Shown: in pieces, positions 7,037 to 14,107 of the stretch
How the letters are laid out: every line of letters starts with the position of its first letter
Numbering within the stretch: position 1 is the first letter of the stretch
Assembly: GCA_964465665.1 (NCBI GenBank)
Contig: CAYXKM010000333.1
Span: 1-14,521, forward strand
Direction: 5' to 3'
Source: JAKEGN01 sp964465665
GTDB lineage: Bacteria > Pseudomonadota > Gammaproteobacteria > Steroidobacterales > Woeseiaceae
DNA length: 14,521 nt
Made by a program: the position numbers and the translations under genes
Notes under the pieces: model-generated
What the model was told of the DNA's origin: nothing
What the model saw: only the letters and a program-made list of their open reading frames with translations
The model's database searches: none

Positions 7037-7087
7037 AAAAGGTGCCGGATTTATTTTTGCAGTCCAAAAATAAATCCGGCACCTTTT
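7037..7087. repeat. Perfect 23-base inverted repeat with 5-base loop (REP-like palindrome or bidirectional terminator)
   Basis: Arms at 7037-7059 and 7065-7087 are exact reverse complements around a CAGTC loop. The core of the left arm is GGTGCCGGATTTATTTTTG preceded by AAAA, so each strand ends its hairpin in a T run, like a bidirectional terminator. The long AT-rich inner arm is atypical for an intrinsic terminator. It resembles short palindromes I associate with REP-type elements mobilised by IS200-like (RAYT) transposases in Gammaproteobacteria; that resemblance is from memory and unverified. It lies between the cytochrome stop (7105) and the GNAT start (7030). Confidence 0.8.
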
Positions 7088-7104
7088 CCAGGCGCCTTTT
7101 TTGG

Positions 7105-7557
7105 TCAGGGATAGATGAGATAGTCGTAGGGCGGTACGAAGACTTCGTAGTGCGGCTGCAGGAACATGACGATATCGATCAGCTCCTGCACCGTCATGTA
7201 GCCGTTGTACACTGGCATCCGCGATTCGCCGTCATTGGATACCAGGTCGGCCGGGTAACCGTGCGCGAGTTTGTGCGACGGGTTGATGATAGCGGTCACC
7301 AGCTCACCGTAGGTTTTCACTTTGGACACCGGGCCGCCAAGTTCGACAAACGGCGGTTCTGCGCCCGGCACCAGCGGAAAGCTTTCACCCTCGACCGTGT
7401 GGCATTCGTAACAGTGCATGTACAGAAATGCCTCGCGGCCACGGGCGGCGTCGCCCTCCGGCAGGCTGAAGCCCTTCTCCGACATGCGGTCGGACTCGCA
7501 GCCGCTGAAAAGGGCGACACCGGCCAGAAGCAGGGAAAACGAGTATCGGCTTTTCAT
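7105..7557 (-). CDS. Monohaem c-type cytochrome lipoprotein
   Basis: The 150-residue protein starts MKSRYSFSLLLAGVALFSGC, a lipoprotein signal with the modified Cys at 20, so it should be membrane-anchored and face the periplasm. The haem site is CYECH (49-53). Met114 (ESRMP) is the likely distal ligand, followed by the final helix VQELIDIVMFLQPHY, which is the class I cytochrome c layout. It probably shuttles electrons; no partner oxidase or dehydrogenase is adjacent. The start was moved to the ATG at 7557, where GGGG lies a few bases upstream and the lipobox falls at the right distance. A longer frame to 7608 adds 17 residues with no signal logic. Its downstream hairpin (7037-7087) may terminate its transcript. 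The 114-base gap to the ggt stop shows nothing I can call. Confidence 0.85.
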   Translation of the reverse strand: MKSRYSFSLLLAGVALFSGCESDRMSEKGFSLPEGDAARGREAFLYMHCYECHTVEGESFPLVPGAEPPFVELGGPVSKVKTYGELVTAIINPSHKLAHGYPADLVSNDGESRMPVYNGYMTVQELIDIVMFLQPHYEVFVPPYDYLIYP

Positions 7558-7671
7558 GGCTGCACCCCGATGATCTTGCGTATAACGCAGCATGCCACGT
7601 CGCACCATAGACAGCGATAGGGGAAAACCGCAGTCGTCCTGATGCCGTATGCGACCCTCGCAAGGACAGCC

Positions 7672-9384
7672 TCAATAGCTGACCGCGCCTCCGTCCTCGG
7701 CGCGTGAATCCGCGGCACCGGAGAATACGCCGGTCTCCAGGTCATGGTAGACGCCCATGGCCGCTCCGATGCCGCCGACCTCGCGGATCGGGTGGCCATA
7801 TCCCTCGTAAATCGAGCGCGTGTCCGGCGACATTGCCTGCTTCTCCACGGCAGTGATGTCAGGCAGCCACTGATGGTGTATGCGGCCGGCCTCGATGGAT
7901 TCCGCGACGGTCATGCCGTGATCGATGATATTGAGGATGGTCTGCAATGTCGTATTGATGATGGTCTTGCCGCCGGGCGTACCGGTGGCAAACACCGGCA
8001 CGCCTTCTTTTGCGACAATCGTCGGAGTCATGCTGGAGAGCATGCGCTGCTCCGGGCGAATCAGGTTCGCGTTCGTACCGATACGGCCACGTTCGTCGGT
8101 GACCCCGGGCTGCGCATTGAAATCCCCCATTTCGTTGTTCAGCAGGAAACCCGCGCCTTCCACGACGATGTGCGAGCCATAGCTCCACTCCAGCGTATAC
8201 GTCAGTGACACCATGTTGCCGTCCTTGTCGACCACCGAGAAATGGGTCGTCTGGTCACTCTCGTAGAGTTGCGCAAACCTTGCCGGATCGCTCTGCGACT
8301 TTTGCGTCATATCGATCGAGCGGCGCAGAGTCTCGGCGTACTCTTTCGAGGTGAGCCGTCCGAGCGGCATGTCTTCGTTGAAGTCCGGGTCCCCGAGGTG
8401 GTTCGCGCGGTCGGCATAGGCGCGGCGCATGGTTTCCGTCAGCAGGTGCAGGTACGCCGCCGAATTGTGTCCCATGACCTTGAGATCGTAGCCCTCGAGG
8501 ATGTTCAGCATCTGCACCAGCACGATGCCGCCGGAACTCGGTGGCGGCATGCTGACGATTTCATAGCCGCGGTAGCTGCCACTCACCGGCTCGCGTTCCA
8601 CGGCTTCGTAAGCCCTCAGGTCTTCGAGTGTGATGATGCCGCCATTGGCGGCCATGAAATTCGCAATCAGCTCAGCCGTCCTGCCGCTGTAAAAACCGGC
8701 CTTGCCATGTCGCTGAATGCGCCGCAACGTGGCGGCCAGGTCTTTCTGCACCCAGAGATCGCCCGGTTCGTAGAGAGATCCGTCCTTTCTCGAGAACACT
8801 TTCGAGGAACTCGGGTAGCGATCGAAGCGGGGCTTACCGCGTTTGAAATCATCGTGCAGTTTCCAGCTGATCGGTATGCCGTCGCTTGCGAGGCGAATGG
8901 CGGGCTCGACCAGGTCTTTCCATTTCAGCGTACCGAGCCGTTCGTGCGCCAGTTGCAGGCCGGCAACCGTGCCCGGTACTCCGACGGCAAGAATCCCCTC
9001 GTGATTCGAATTGTCTTTGACGTTGCCATCGGCATCGAGAAACATGTCTCTGGTTGCCGCCAGCGGCGCCTTTTCGCGAAAGTCGAAGGTGGTGACGTAT
9101 CCGTCCGCACCGTGATAGACAAGAAACCCGCCACCGCCAATGTTGCCAGCAGTAGGCCAGGTCACAGCAAGCGCAAAGGCAGTGGCTATCGCCGCATCGA
9201 CCGCGTTGCCGCCACTGCGCAAGACATCGATTCCCACTTCGGATGCGATTGTCGAGGACGATGCAACCACGCCGTTGTAGCCGCGCACTGCAACTCGGCC
9301 GGCTGCATCGACAGCGATCGACGAAAGCACCAGCAGGGTGGTGACAAAAGAAGCGAGAAAAATTCGAATGCTTTTCTGATACAC
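7672..9384 (-). CDS. ggt: Gamma-glutamyltransferase precursor
   Basis: The 570-residue precursor is an Ntn hydrolase that cleaves gamma-glutamyl bonds (glutathione and related compounds) or transfers the group to amino acids, usually in the periplasm. It has a Sec signal (MYQKSIRIFLASFVTTLLVL), the alpha-carboxylate Arg103 in DFREKAP, the autoprocessing site DQ/TTHFSVVD (nucleophile Thr379), LNNEMGDF (416-423) and TPGGKTIINT in the small subunit. The start is GTG at 9384 because AGGA lies eight bases upstream and it places the signal peptide at the N-terminus; a TTG at 9423 would add 13 residues. The alpha-amino pocket has Glu399, Glu418 and Asp421, as in the Bacillus enzyme, rather than the Asn/Gln/Asp of E. 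coli, yet the E. coli-type lid loop length is kept. Confidence 0.95.
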   Translation of the reverse strand: MYQKSIRIFLASFVTTLLVLSSIAVDAAGRVAVRGYNGVVASSSTIASEVGIDVLRSGGNAVDAAIATAFALAVTWPTAGNIGGGGFLVYHGADGYVTTFDFREKAPLAATRDMFLDADGNVKDNSNHEGILAVGVPGTVAGLQLAHERLGTLKWKDLVEPAIRLASDGIPISWKLHDDFKRGKPRFDRYPSSSKVFSRKDGSLYEPGDLWVQKDLAATLRRIQRHGKAGFYSGRTAELIANFMAANGGIITLEDLRAYEAVEREPVSGSYRGYEIVSMPPPSSGGIVLVQMLNILEGYDLKVMGHNSAAYLHLLTETMRRAYADRANHLGDPDFNEDMPLGRLTSKEYAETLRRSIDMTQKSQSDPARFAQLYESDQTTHFSVVDKDGNMVSLTYTLEWSYGSHIVVEGAGFLLNNEMGDFNAQPGVTDERGRIGTNANLIRPEQRMLSSMTPTIVAKEGVPVFATGTPGGKTIINTTLQTILNIIDHGMTVAESIEAGRIHHQWLPDITAVEKQAMSPDTRSIYEGYGHPIREVGGIGAAMGVYHDLETGVFSGAADSRAEDGGAVSY

Positions 9385-9398
9385 GAAAGATTTCCTGT

Positions 9399-9426
9399 TT
9401 CGATGGCAATACTTCGATGGCAATAC
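9399..9426. repeat. 14-base tandem duplication upstream of ggt
   Basis: The unit TTCGATGGCAATAC occurs twice, exactly and head to tail (9399-9412 and 9413-9426), just upstream of the ggt start on the minus strand. It also creates the longer alternative TTG reading frame. It looks like a recent slippage or small duplication; a regulatory role is possible but unsupported. Confidence 0.8.
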
Positions 9427-9482
9427 GATCGCGCGGGTTTACGCGTCCGCCGGTTCGACGGAAGGCGCATCTTACCAACTCA

Positions 9483-9507
9483 GGCGCCCCGCGCCAGCCG
9501 GGGCGCC
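9483..9507. repeat. GC-rich hairpin between ggt and the antiporter gene
   Basis: GGCGCCCC (9483-9490) and GGGGCGCC (9500-9507) pair perfectly over eight bases around a nine-base loop. It lies in the 147-base divergent gap, where the -35 region of the antiporter promoter would fall. It has no T tract, so an operator is at least as likely as a terminator. Confidence 0.5.
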
Positions 9508-9519
9508 ATTGCGCCAGTG

Positions 9520-9525
9520 TATAGT
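9520..9525 (+). promoter_or_regulatory. Possible -10 element for the antiporter gene
   Basis: TATAGT matches five of six consensus positions and ends six bases before the ATG at 9532. Transcription would then begin at or next to the start codon, giving a leaderless message. This fits the absence of a ribosome binding site. No -35 hexamer is visible; the hairpin at 9483-9507 occupies that position. Confidence 0.25.
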
Positions 9526-9531
9526 CGGCGC

Positions 9532-10992
9532 ATGACCGAACCCGGCATGCACTCGCTGATCCCGGTCGCCGTGACTCTCCTGGTCGCTCTCACGGCGCGG
9601 AACGTCCTGGCCGGGCTGTTCGCCGGCGTGTTTACCGGTGCTGCAATACTCAGCAGTGCCTCGCCTTTGCATTTCATTCCGGAGCTCGTCAGCGGCTGGC
9701 TGGTTCCCGAAGTCGCAGACGCCTACAACGCCAGCATCCTTGTGCTGCTCGCGTTCATAGGCGGATTCGTCAAACTGATCGAAAAGTCCGGCGGTGGCGA
9801 AGCATTTGCGCGCAGCGCTATTCGCTGGGTGAGAGGCCCGATCCGTGCGCAACTCGCTGCCTGGTGCGGGGGCATCATGATTTTTTTCTCGGATCTCGGC
9901 ACGCCCCTCATCGTCGGCCCGGTATTCCAGTCGTTGATGGATAAACTGCGAATCTCGAGGCAGAAGCTCGCGTTCATACTCGATACGACGTCGTCGCCCG
10001 TCGCCATACTGATTCCGTTCATCGGCTGGGGCGTCTTCATCATGAGTGTCATCGCCGACGCATTCCGTTACAACAACATCGCGACCGGCGAGTGGGATGC
10101 ATTTGTCAGTGCAATCCCGTTTCAGTTCTATGCCTGGTTGGCTATATCCATGGTGCCGATGCTTGCGTTTCTGCGTTTCGACTACGGCCCGATGCAGAAC
10201 GTCGAGAAGGAGAGCCGGTACGCGCCGCCGGTAGCTGCAGCAGCAGCATCTGCGAGCCTGGCCAAACCGGTGCTGGTCTGGCTGCCATTGCTGGTCCTCT
10301 GTGCGACCCTTTTCGGCACGCTGGCAACACACGGGTTTCCGTTCAGCCAGGTTGCCGGTAGTGATTTTCGTGCCGGACTATCCGCCGCGTACTTCGTCGC
10401 GGCTAGCACGCTGGTGTTACTGACGAGGCTTGCGCGTGTTCAGACACTGTCGCAAAGCATGAGCCAGTACATCGATGGTGTGACCGGCATGATGCCGATC
10501 GCCGCCACGCTGGTGCTCGCCTGGGCGCTAGGGGCGGTCAGCGAAAGTCTCGGTACCGGGGCCTACGTCGCCGAACTTGCCAGGGGAGAACTGCCGGGCT
10601 GGCTGCTGCCGGCAGTCGCTTTTGTGCTGGCAGCGATCATCTCGTTTGCCACCGGATCGTCGTGGGGCACGATCATCATCATGATGCCGCTCGCAATACC
10701 TGCTGCCATGGCCACCGGCGCACCGATGCCCGTGGTCATTGGCGCCGTCCTGTCCGGCGGCCTTTTCGGCGATCATTCATCGCCCGTTTCGGAGACGACG
10801 ATCCTTTCCGCCACCGGCGCCGGCACGACGACGCTCGAACATTTCCGGACCCAACTGCCTTACGCGCTGACCAACGGCGCGATTGCCTTTGCCGGGTTCC
10901 TGCTGGCCGGCCACCTGGCTGAAGTGTGGATGGCGTTGCCGCTGTTGCTCGCTCAGGTTATGGTGCTGGTCGCATTGCGACGGCTGCAATAG
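9532..10992 (+). CDS. NhaC-family Na+/H+ antiporter-like transporter
   Basis: The 486-residue polytopic membrane protein has about eleven to twelve helices. Family signatures are FFSDLGTPLIVGP (near 122-134), the buried FATGSSWGTIIIMMPLAIP in the C-terminal half, and SGGLFGDHSSPVSETTILSATG with charged and Ser/Thr residues inside the membrane. The NhaC family exchanges Na+ for protons, though some members move malate/lactate or amino acids, so the exact substrate is open. I start at ATG 9532, where the hydrophobic N-terminus begins. The same frame stays open back to 8242, but that part is the complement of ggt and has no membrane character. No ribosome binding site precedes 9532; Met6 (9547) is an alternative. 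The Rid-family gene follows after 44 bases. Confidence 0.88.
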   Translation: MTEPGMHSLIPVAVTLLVALTARNVLAGLFAGVFTGAAILSSASPLHFIPELVSGWLVPEVADAYNASILVLLAFIGGFVKLIEKSGGGEAFARSAIRWVRGPIRAQLAAWCGGIMIFFSDLGTPLIVGPVFQSLMDKLRISRQKLAFILDTTSSPVAILIPFIGWGVFIMSVIADAFRYNNIATGEWDAFVSAIPFQFYAWLAISMVPMLAFLRFDYGPMQNVEKESRYAPPVAAAAASASLAKPVLVWLPLLVLCATLFGTLATHGFPFSQVAGSDFRAGLSAAYFVAASTLVLLTRLARVQTLSQSMSQYIDGVTGMMPIAATLVLAWALGAVSESLGTGAYVAELARGELPGWLLPAVAFVLAAIISFATGSSWGTIIIMMPLAIPAAMATGAPMPVVIGAVLSGGLFGDHSSPVSETTILSATGAGTTTLEHFRTQLPYALTNGAIAFAGFLLAGHLAEVWMALPLLLAQVMVLVALRRLQ

Positions 10993-11036
10993 CAAATGCG
11001 GGAACGACTTCTCAACATCGAACAGCGAGTCCATGC

Positions 11037-11582
11037 ATGAACCGAAGACATTTCGTTGGCGCCCTCGGCGCTGTCACCGCGATTTTCAATTTTGCCAGAC
11101 CAGCAAGAGCCGCCTCATCGTCTGCAGAGGCGAGAATAAAAGAACTTGAAATCGTGCTTCCGGAACCGGCCGGGCCCGCGGCGGTTTACGTGCCGTTTCG
11201 CAGCACAGGCAACCTGGTCTTCATTGCCGGGCAGATTCCGCCGCAGGACGCCGGCATTCCAACCGTCGGCAAAGTAGGCGGCGAGCTTACGGCCGAACAA
11301 GGCTATGCTGCGGCGAGGCTGGTGGGATTGCGCATACTCGCCCAACTGCGAGTGGCGTGCGATGGCGATCTCGATCGTGTCGTGCAGGCAGTGCAGATTC
11401 GCGGCTTCGTCAACTGCACGTCCGATTTCACGGCGCAACCGGGAGTTATCAACGGCGTGTCCGATCTGCTGCGTGATGTATTCGGCGATGCCGGTCTCGC
11501 AGCACGTGCAGCATTGGGCACCAATGCACTGCCGTTGAACGCAGCAGTTGAAGTCGAGTCCATATTCGAGATTCGCCATTGA
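11037..11582 (+). CDS. Rid (YjgF/YER057c/UK114) family protein with twin-arginine signal peptide
   Basis: The 181-residue protein consists of an N-terminal export signal and a Rid domain. The N-terminus MNRRHFVGALGAVTAIF has the RRxF twin-arginine motif, a modest hydrophobic core and an ARA/A cleavage site after residue 25, so it probably reaches the periplasm folded. The Rid domain (about 37-181) belongs to the longer subgroup marked by TGNLVFIAGQIPP (57-69), GFVNCTSDFTAQPGVING (123-140) and ALPLNAAVEVESIFEI (164-179). Arg157 and Glu172 align with the ligand-binding Arg and acidic residue of RidA, which removes reactive enamine/imine intermediates in the cytoplasm. A secreted version must act on something else, or on an extracytoplasmic amine. 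The next gene begins 19 bases downstream, so they are probably co-transcribed. Confidence 0.88.
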   Translation: MNRRHFVGALGAVTAIFNFARPARAASSSAEARIKELEIVLPEPAGPAAVYVPFRSTGNLVFIAGQIPPQDAGIPTVGKVGGELTAEQGYAAARLVGLRILAQLRVACDGDLDRVVQAVQIRGFVNCTSDFTAQPGVINGVSDLLRDVFGDAGLAARAALGTNALPLNAAVEVESIFEIRH

Positions 11583-11601
11583 GTCATACCGGGAGATCTT
11601 C

Positions 11602-12702
11602 GTGAACCGCATCCTTTTTGTGCTCTTTGCTACCGTCCTTGCCGCCTGCGCATCGGCAGATCCGGATTCGTGGCCGTTCGAGGCAACTCCGGTTGCAAGC
11701 TTCGACGAGCCCTGGGCGATGACGTTTCTCCCGGATGGGCGCCTGCTGGTAACGGAAAAACCTGGTCGCCTGCTGCTGGTTTCGACCGATGGCAGTAGCA
11801 GCGTGCTGTTCGATGCAGTGCCGAAACTGATCTATGGCGGGCAAGGGGGACTGGGCGACGTTGTGCTGCACCCGGATTTTGCGGACAACAAACTGGTGTT
11901 CATCAGTTACGCCGAGGCAGGCGAGGGCGATCTCGCCGGCGCCGCAGTGGCACGCGGCCGGCTGGAATTCGACGCTGCCGCCGGACGGCTCGAGGATCTC
12001 GAGGTTATCTGGCGACAAGTGCCGAAAGTCACGGGACGCGGTCACTACGGTCACCGCATTGCTTTCTCGCCGGACGGTTACCTGTTCATTTCTTCCGGGG
12101 AGAGGCAGAAATTCGATCCGGCACAGGACATGCAGGGCAACCTCGGCAAAATCCTGCGGCTGAACGACGATGGGTCGGTGCCCGAAGACAATCCGTTTGC
12201 AGACAAGGGCGGAGTCACGGCGCAGGTCTGGACGCTCGGCCACCGCAATCCGCTGGGACTGGCTTTCGACGCAGGCGGCCGTCTGTGGAATCACGAAATG
12301 GGGCCACAGCACGGCGATGAGCTCAACCTGGTGATTCGCGGACAAAACTACGGCTATCCGATAGTCTCGAACGGGGACCACTACGGTGGCAAAGTGATTC
12401 CGGACCACGATACCCGACCGGAATTTGCGGCGCCGAAAGCGTACTGGGTGCCCTCGATCGCTCCGGCGGGTTTCATTATCTATACGGGCAGACTGTTCAC
12501 CGACTGGAAGGGCAACGGCTTTATCGGCGGTCTCGTTTCGCAATCGCTGATCCGGGTCGAATTCGACGGCAACAAAGCGCGCGAAGCCGAAAGGTATGCA
12601 ATGGGCAAGCGCATCCGCGAGGTAGAGCAGGGTCCGGATGGCGCAATCTGGCTGCTCGAGGACGAGAAAGGCGGAAGGTTGCTGAGACTGACGCCGAGGT
12701 AA
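11602..12702 (+). CDS. PQQ-dependent sugar dehydrogenase (soluble glucose dehydrogenase/Asd type), lipoprotein
   Basis: The 366-residue protein is a six-bladed beta-propeller of the soluble aldose dehydrogenase family, which oxidises sugars in the periplasm with PQQ. Markers in order are PWAMTFLPDGRLLVTEKPG (37-55), GQGGLGDVVLHPDF (80-93), RGHYGHRIAFSPDG (146-159; His151 as the likely catalytic base), GHRNPLGLAFD (213-223; the PQQ-binding Arg region) and NHEMGPQHGDELN (230-242). The start is GTG at 11602, with GGAG six bases upstream. This gives MNRILFVLFATVLAAC with the lipobox Cys at 16, so the enzyme is probably membrane-anchored; a longer frame from 11548 overlaps the Rid gene and has no signal. 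No PQQ biosynthesis genes are in the window. Substrate cannot be told, and some family members work on other polyols. Confidence 0.92.
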   Translation: MNRILFVLFATVLAACASADPDSWPFEATPVASFDEPWAMTFLPDGRLLVTEKPGRLLLVSTDGSSSVLFDAVPKLIYGGQGGLGDVVLHPDFADNKLVFISYAEAGEGDLAGAAVARGRLEFDAAAGRLEDLEVIWRQVPKVTGRGHYGHRIAFSPDGYLFISSGERQKFDPAQDMQGNLGKILRLNDDGSVPEDNPFADKGGVTAQVWTLGHRNPLGLAFDAGGRLWNHEMGPQHGDELNLVIRGQNYGYPIVSNGDHYGGKVIPDHDTRPEFAAPKAYWVPSIAPAGFIIYTGRLFTDWKGNGFIGGLVSQSLIRVEFDGNKAREAERYAMGKRIREVEQGPDGAIWLLEDEKGGRLLRLTPR

Positions 12703-12744
12703 CGGGGTTCAGCCGGACGTCGGCAATCTCTCGGTGGAGCTGCG

Positions 12745-14100
12745 ATGACAAATATAAGGACAACCTTTGCCGGCCTGCTGCTGGCAACTGCAACACTGGC
12801 CAATTCTGCCGAGGACATACGGCATGCACTGGCAGCGGATGTTTCGGCGGAGCGCATCGGCAAGGACATTCACAAGCTGGTCGGATTCGGCACACGACAT
12901 ACGTTGTCGGAAACACAGTCGGGTACGCGCGGTATCGGTGCTGCGCGTCGCTGGATCGAAGACGAGTTCAACAGAATTTCCGCAGACTGCGGCGATTGCC
13001 TCGAAGTGATCACGGTGAGCGAAGTGATTTCCGGTGAGCCGAGGATTCCGGATCCCACGGAAGTCGTCAGTGTCGTCGCGATCCAGCGCGGCATGCTCGA
13101 TCCGGATCGCATAGTCATGATGGCAGGCGATATCGATTCGCGCGTCAGCGATCCACTCGATGGCACTTCCGATTCACCGGGTGCGAACGACAACGCCAGC
13201 GGGCTTGCCGGTGTGCTGGAGGCGGCGCGTGTGCTGTCGCGACACCGCTTTGCCGGCAGCATTGCGTACGCTGCGTTGTCCGGCGAAGAGCAGGGACTGT
13301 TCGGCGGCAGGATCGTCGCAGATTACGCGCTGAAAAACAGCTGGCGCATCAAGGCTGTCCTGAACAACGATATGATCGGCAACATCGAGGGCATAGATGG
13401 CGTCATTGACAACAGTACGGCCAGGGTTTTTTCGGAGGGGACGCGCTATGTCGAAACGGAAGAGGAAGCACGTGTGCGCCGATTCAACGGCGGCGAAGTA
13501 GATTCTGCTTCGCGGAATCTTGCGCGCTACGTAGATCGCATGGCCGACGAATTCATTCCTAACCTCGATGTCATGATGATCTACCGACTCGACCGTTTCG
13601 GTCGAGGCGGGCATCACCGGCCGTTCAACGAAGTCGGCCTTCCCGGTGTCCGCATCATGGAGACCCACGAACATTACAACAGGCAACACCAGGACCTGCG
13701 AGTCGAGGACGGGGTCGAATACGGCGATGTGATCGAAGGCGTCGATTTCAACTACGCACGGAAACTGACGGCGTTGAACGTCGTCACCCTTGCCGGGATG
13801 GCGTCCGCGCCGCCGATACCTGCCGGAGTCAACATTGCCGGTGCGGTGCAGCCCAGCACAACATTGACCTGGAAGATTGCGGAAGGCAAAGCCGCGGAAA
13901 ACCTTGCGGGCTACAGGATTTACTGGCGCCTGACCACGGATGCGCAGTGGACACGCAGCCGTTACGTCGGCAAGGTTGCAACCCACACTCTGGAGAATGT
14001 CGTCATCGACAATTACTTTTTCGGCGTCGCGAGCGTCTCCGTTGCCGGCTACGAAACGCCGGTCGTATACCCGGGAGCCACGGGATCGTTCGGCGAGTAA
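12745..14100 (+). CDS. Exported M28-family metallopeptidase with C-terminal fibronectin III-like domain
   Basis: The 451-residue protein has a Sec signal (MTNIRTTFAGLLLATATLANSA), a zinc peptidase domain (about 25-355) and a C-terminal beta domain (about 360-445) with a Fn3-like pattern (LTWKIAEGK, GYRIYWRL, YFFGVASVSVAGYE). The M28 cocatalytic site is readable: GANDNASG (147-154, Asp149), SGEEQG (179-184, Glu181 base and Glu182 ligand), NNDMIG (207-212, Asp209) and HHRPF (290-294, His291). The first ligand, normally His in a GHxDS motif, is Asp129 in AGDIDSR (127-133). M28 enzymes are aminopeptidases or carboxypeptidases, probably acting on peptides in the periplasm or outside the cell. The start ATG has GGAG five bases upstream. 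It follows the dehydrogenase gene by 42 bases and is the last gene of the plus-strand run. Confidence 0.93.
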   Translation: MTNIRTTFAGLLLATATLANSAEDIRHALAADVSAERIGKDIHKLVGFGTRHTLSETQSGTRGIGAARRWIEDEFNRISADCGDCLEVITVSEVISGEPRIPDPTEVVSVVAIQRGMLDPDRIVMMAGDIDSRVSDPLDGTSDSPGANDNASGLAGVLEAARVLSRHRFAGSIAYAALSGEEQGLFGGRIVADYALKNSWRIKAVLNNDMIGNIEGIDGVIDNSTARVFSEGTRYVETEEEARVRRFNGGEVDSASRNLARYVDRMADEFIPNLDVMMIYRLDRFGRGGHHRPFNEVGLPGVRIMETHEHYNRQHQDLRVEDGVEYGDVIEGVDFNYARKLTALNVVTLAGMASAPPIPAGVNIAGAVQPSTTLTWKIAEGKAAENLAGYRIYWRLTTDAQWTRSRYVGKVATHTLENVVIDNYFFGVASVSVAGYETPVVYPGATGSFGE

Positions 14101-14107
14101 GGAGTCC

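Noticed and set aside
7088..7104. GGCGCC followed by six T's beside the palindrome, possibly a second terminator.
   Set aside because: The six-base palindrome makes at most a three-base stem, and no plus-strand gene ends just upstream.
8242..9531. A 916-codon plus-strand frame ending at 10992, as if the antiporter had a 430-residue N-terminal extension.
   Set aside because: This stretch is the complement of the convincing ggt gene, has no membrane or domain character, and the antiporter fold begins at 9532.
9472..10332. A 286-codon minus-strand frame opposite the antiporter.
   Set aside because: It has no motifs and an unusual Arg/Gln-rich composition, and lies opposite helices of a recognisable transporter.
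13174..13986. A 270-codon minus-strand frame opposite the M28 peptidase.
   Set aside because: The peptidase has all metal-site motifs in its frame; the antisense frame shows none.
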